From NCBI GenBank assembly GCA_949289855.1, contig CASEPS010000036.1, positions 2,066 to 34,154 of the forward strand: a stretch of DNA of 32,089 nucleotides, read 5' to 3'. Positions within the stretch are counted from its first letter, which is position 1, and the number at the start of each line of letters is the position of its first letter. The translations under genes and the position numbers were made by a program. Of this stretch, positions 31,731 to 32,089 are shown in pieces. The notes under the pieces were generated by a model that did no database searches, was not told the DNA's origin, and worked only from the letters and a program-made list of their open reading frames with translations. This DNA comes from an uncultured Erysipelotrichaceae bacterium (GTDB lineage: Bacteria; Bacillota_I; Bacilli_A; Erysipelotrichales; Erysipelotrichaceae).

Positions 31731-32089
31731 GCGATCAGTCACCTTATCAGTAACCCTTCAAAGACCTTTACAGTCACCCCAAAGATGACTGATCTGCGGT
31801 ACAGTATTTTCAAAGCATATCGCACGAAAACCCAGTAATAATGGCGGTTTTCAGCATGTCACATCACCAAATACCTGACGGTTAAAGCGATCAGTCACCT
31901 TATCAGTAACCTTCCAAAGACCTTTACAGTCACCCTCCAAAGGTGACTGATCTGCGATACAGCATTCTCTAATCATATTGTACGAAAACTCAGTAATAAT
32001 TGCGGTTTTTGAATGTCATATTCCCAATTATCTGACGTTGATGTTGCGATCTGTCACCCTTTCTGTAACCTTTTCTGTCACCCCCAAAG
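31731..32089. repeat. Non-coding tandem repeats of about 156-159 bp with internal inverted repeats
   Basis: Units start with GCGATC at 31731, 31887 and 32046; the third is cut by the window edge. Each full unit has GATCAGTCACCTT pairing with a copy near its middle (perfect 13-bp arms in unit 2, one change in unit 1), and three spaced CAGTMACC motifs. A second short inverted repeat (GAAAACC/GGTTTTC in unit 1) lies further along. No frame or RNA family is recognised. Confidence 0.85.

Noticed and set aside
31731-32089. CRISPR array
   Set aside because: Repeat period is about 157 bases with conserved blocks of varied length, not short identical repeats with unique spacers.

Overview
The window is accessory chromosome from a low-to-mid GC Gram-positive bacterium. 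The Shine-Dalgarno sites (GGAGG and AGGAGG types), the monoderm-type surface proteins, and the EssC/EsaB-type secretion genes point to Bacillota. An Erysipelotrichia or Clostridia gut lineage is my guess; nothing here fixes the genus. From about 29.5 kb down to base 1, every gene I accept lies on the minus strand with gaps of a few bases or ATGA/TGATG overlaps. This is a ~29 kb unidirectional cluster that runs off the left edge.

The cluster is a type VII secretion (T7SS, ESX/Yuk-like) locus wired to Ser/Thr phosphorylation. In transcription order (right to left) it holds: a candidate promoter and operator, then a small ribbon-helix-helix (RHH) protein; a secreted trypsin-like protease with a cytoplasmic FHA domain; a PP2C phosphatase; a transmembrane Ser/Thr kinase; a small membrane protein; and a 2433-residue multi-Ig surface protein anchored by a C-terminal helix. 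After a hairpin terminator come a second transmembrane kinase with TPRs, a 37-residue one-helix protein, a zinc-ribbon membrane protein, three paralogous one-helix TPR lipoprotein-like proteins, and two membrane FHA proteins. The three-ATPase EssC motor follows, then a LytTR response regulator, an unrecognised 145-residue protein, the ubiquitin-like EsaB, three tiny helical proteins, a third membrane FHA protein, a coiled-coil protein, two WXG100 proteins, and finally a degenerate PARG-like macrodomain with a long Glu/Pro/Val-rich tail that is cut by the window edge.

The canonical partners EssA, EssB/YukC and EsaA/YueB are not visible. Kinases whose topology resembles EssB (cytoplasmic kinase fold, one helix, outer domain) are present instead, and five proteins carry FHA domains that could read phosphothreonine. 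My working model is that the two kinases and the PP2C set the phosphorylation state of FHA-binding motifs, which then assemble or gate the EssC/WXG100 machine. The Ig protein and the TPR proteins would form the part outside the membrane.

To the right (29.5-31.7 kb) are a Crp/Fnr-family regulator on the minus strand and, divergent from it, a plus-strand operon of RHH regulator, YitT-family membrane protein and ACT-domain protein, closed by a clear terminator. The last ~360 bases hold ~156-159 bp tandem repeats that contain inverted repeats. They are non-coding as far as I can see and run off the right edge.
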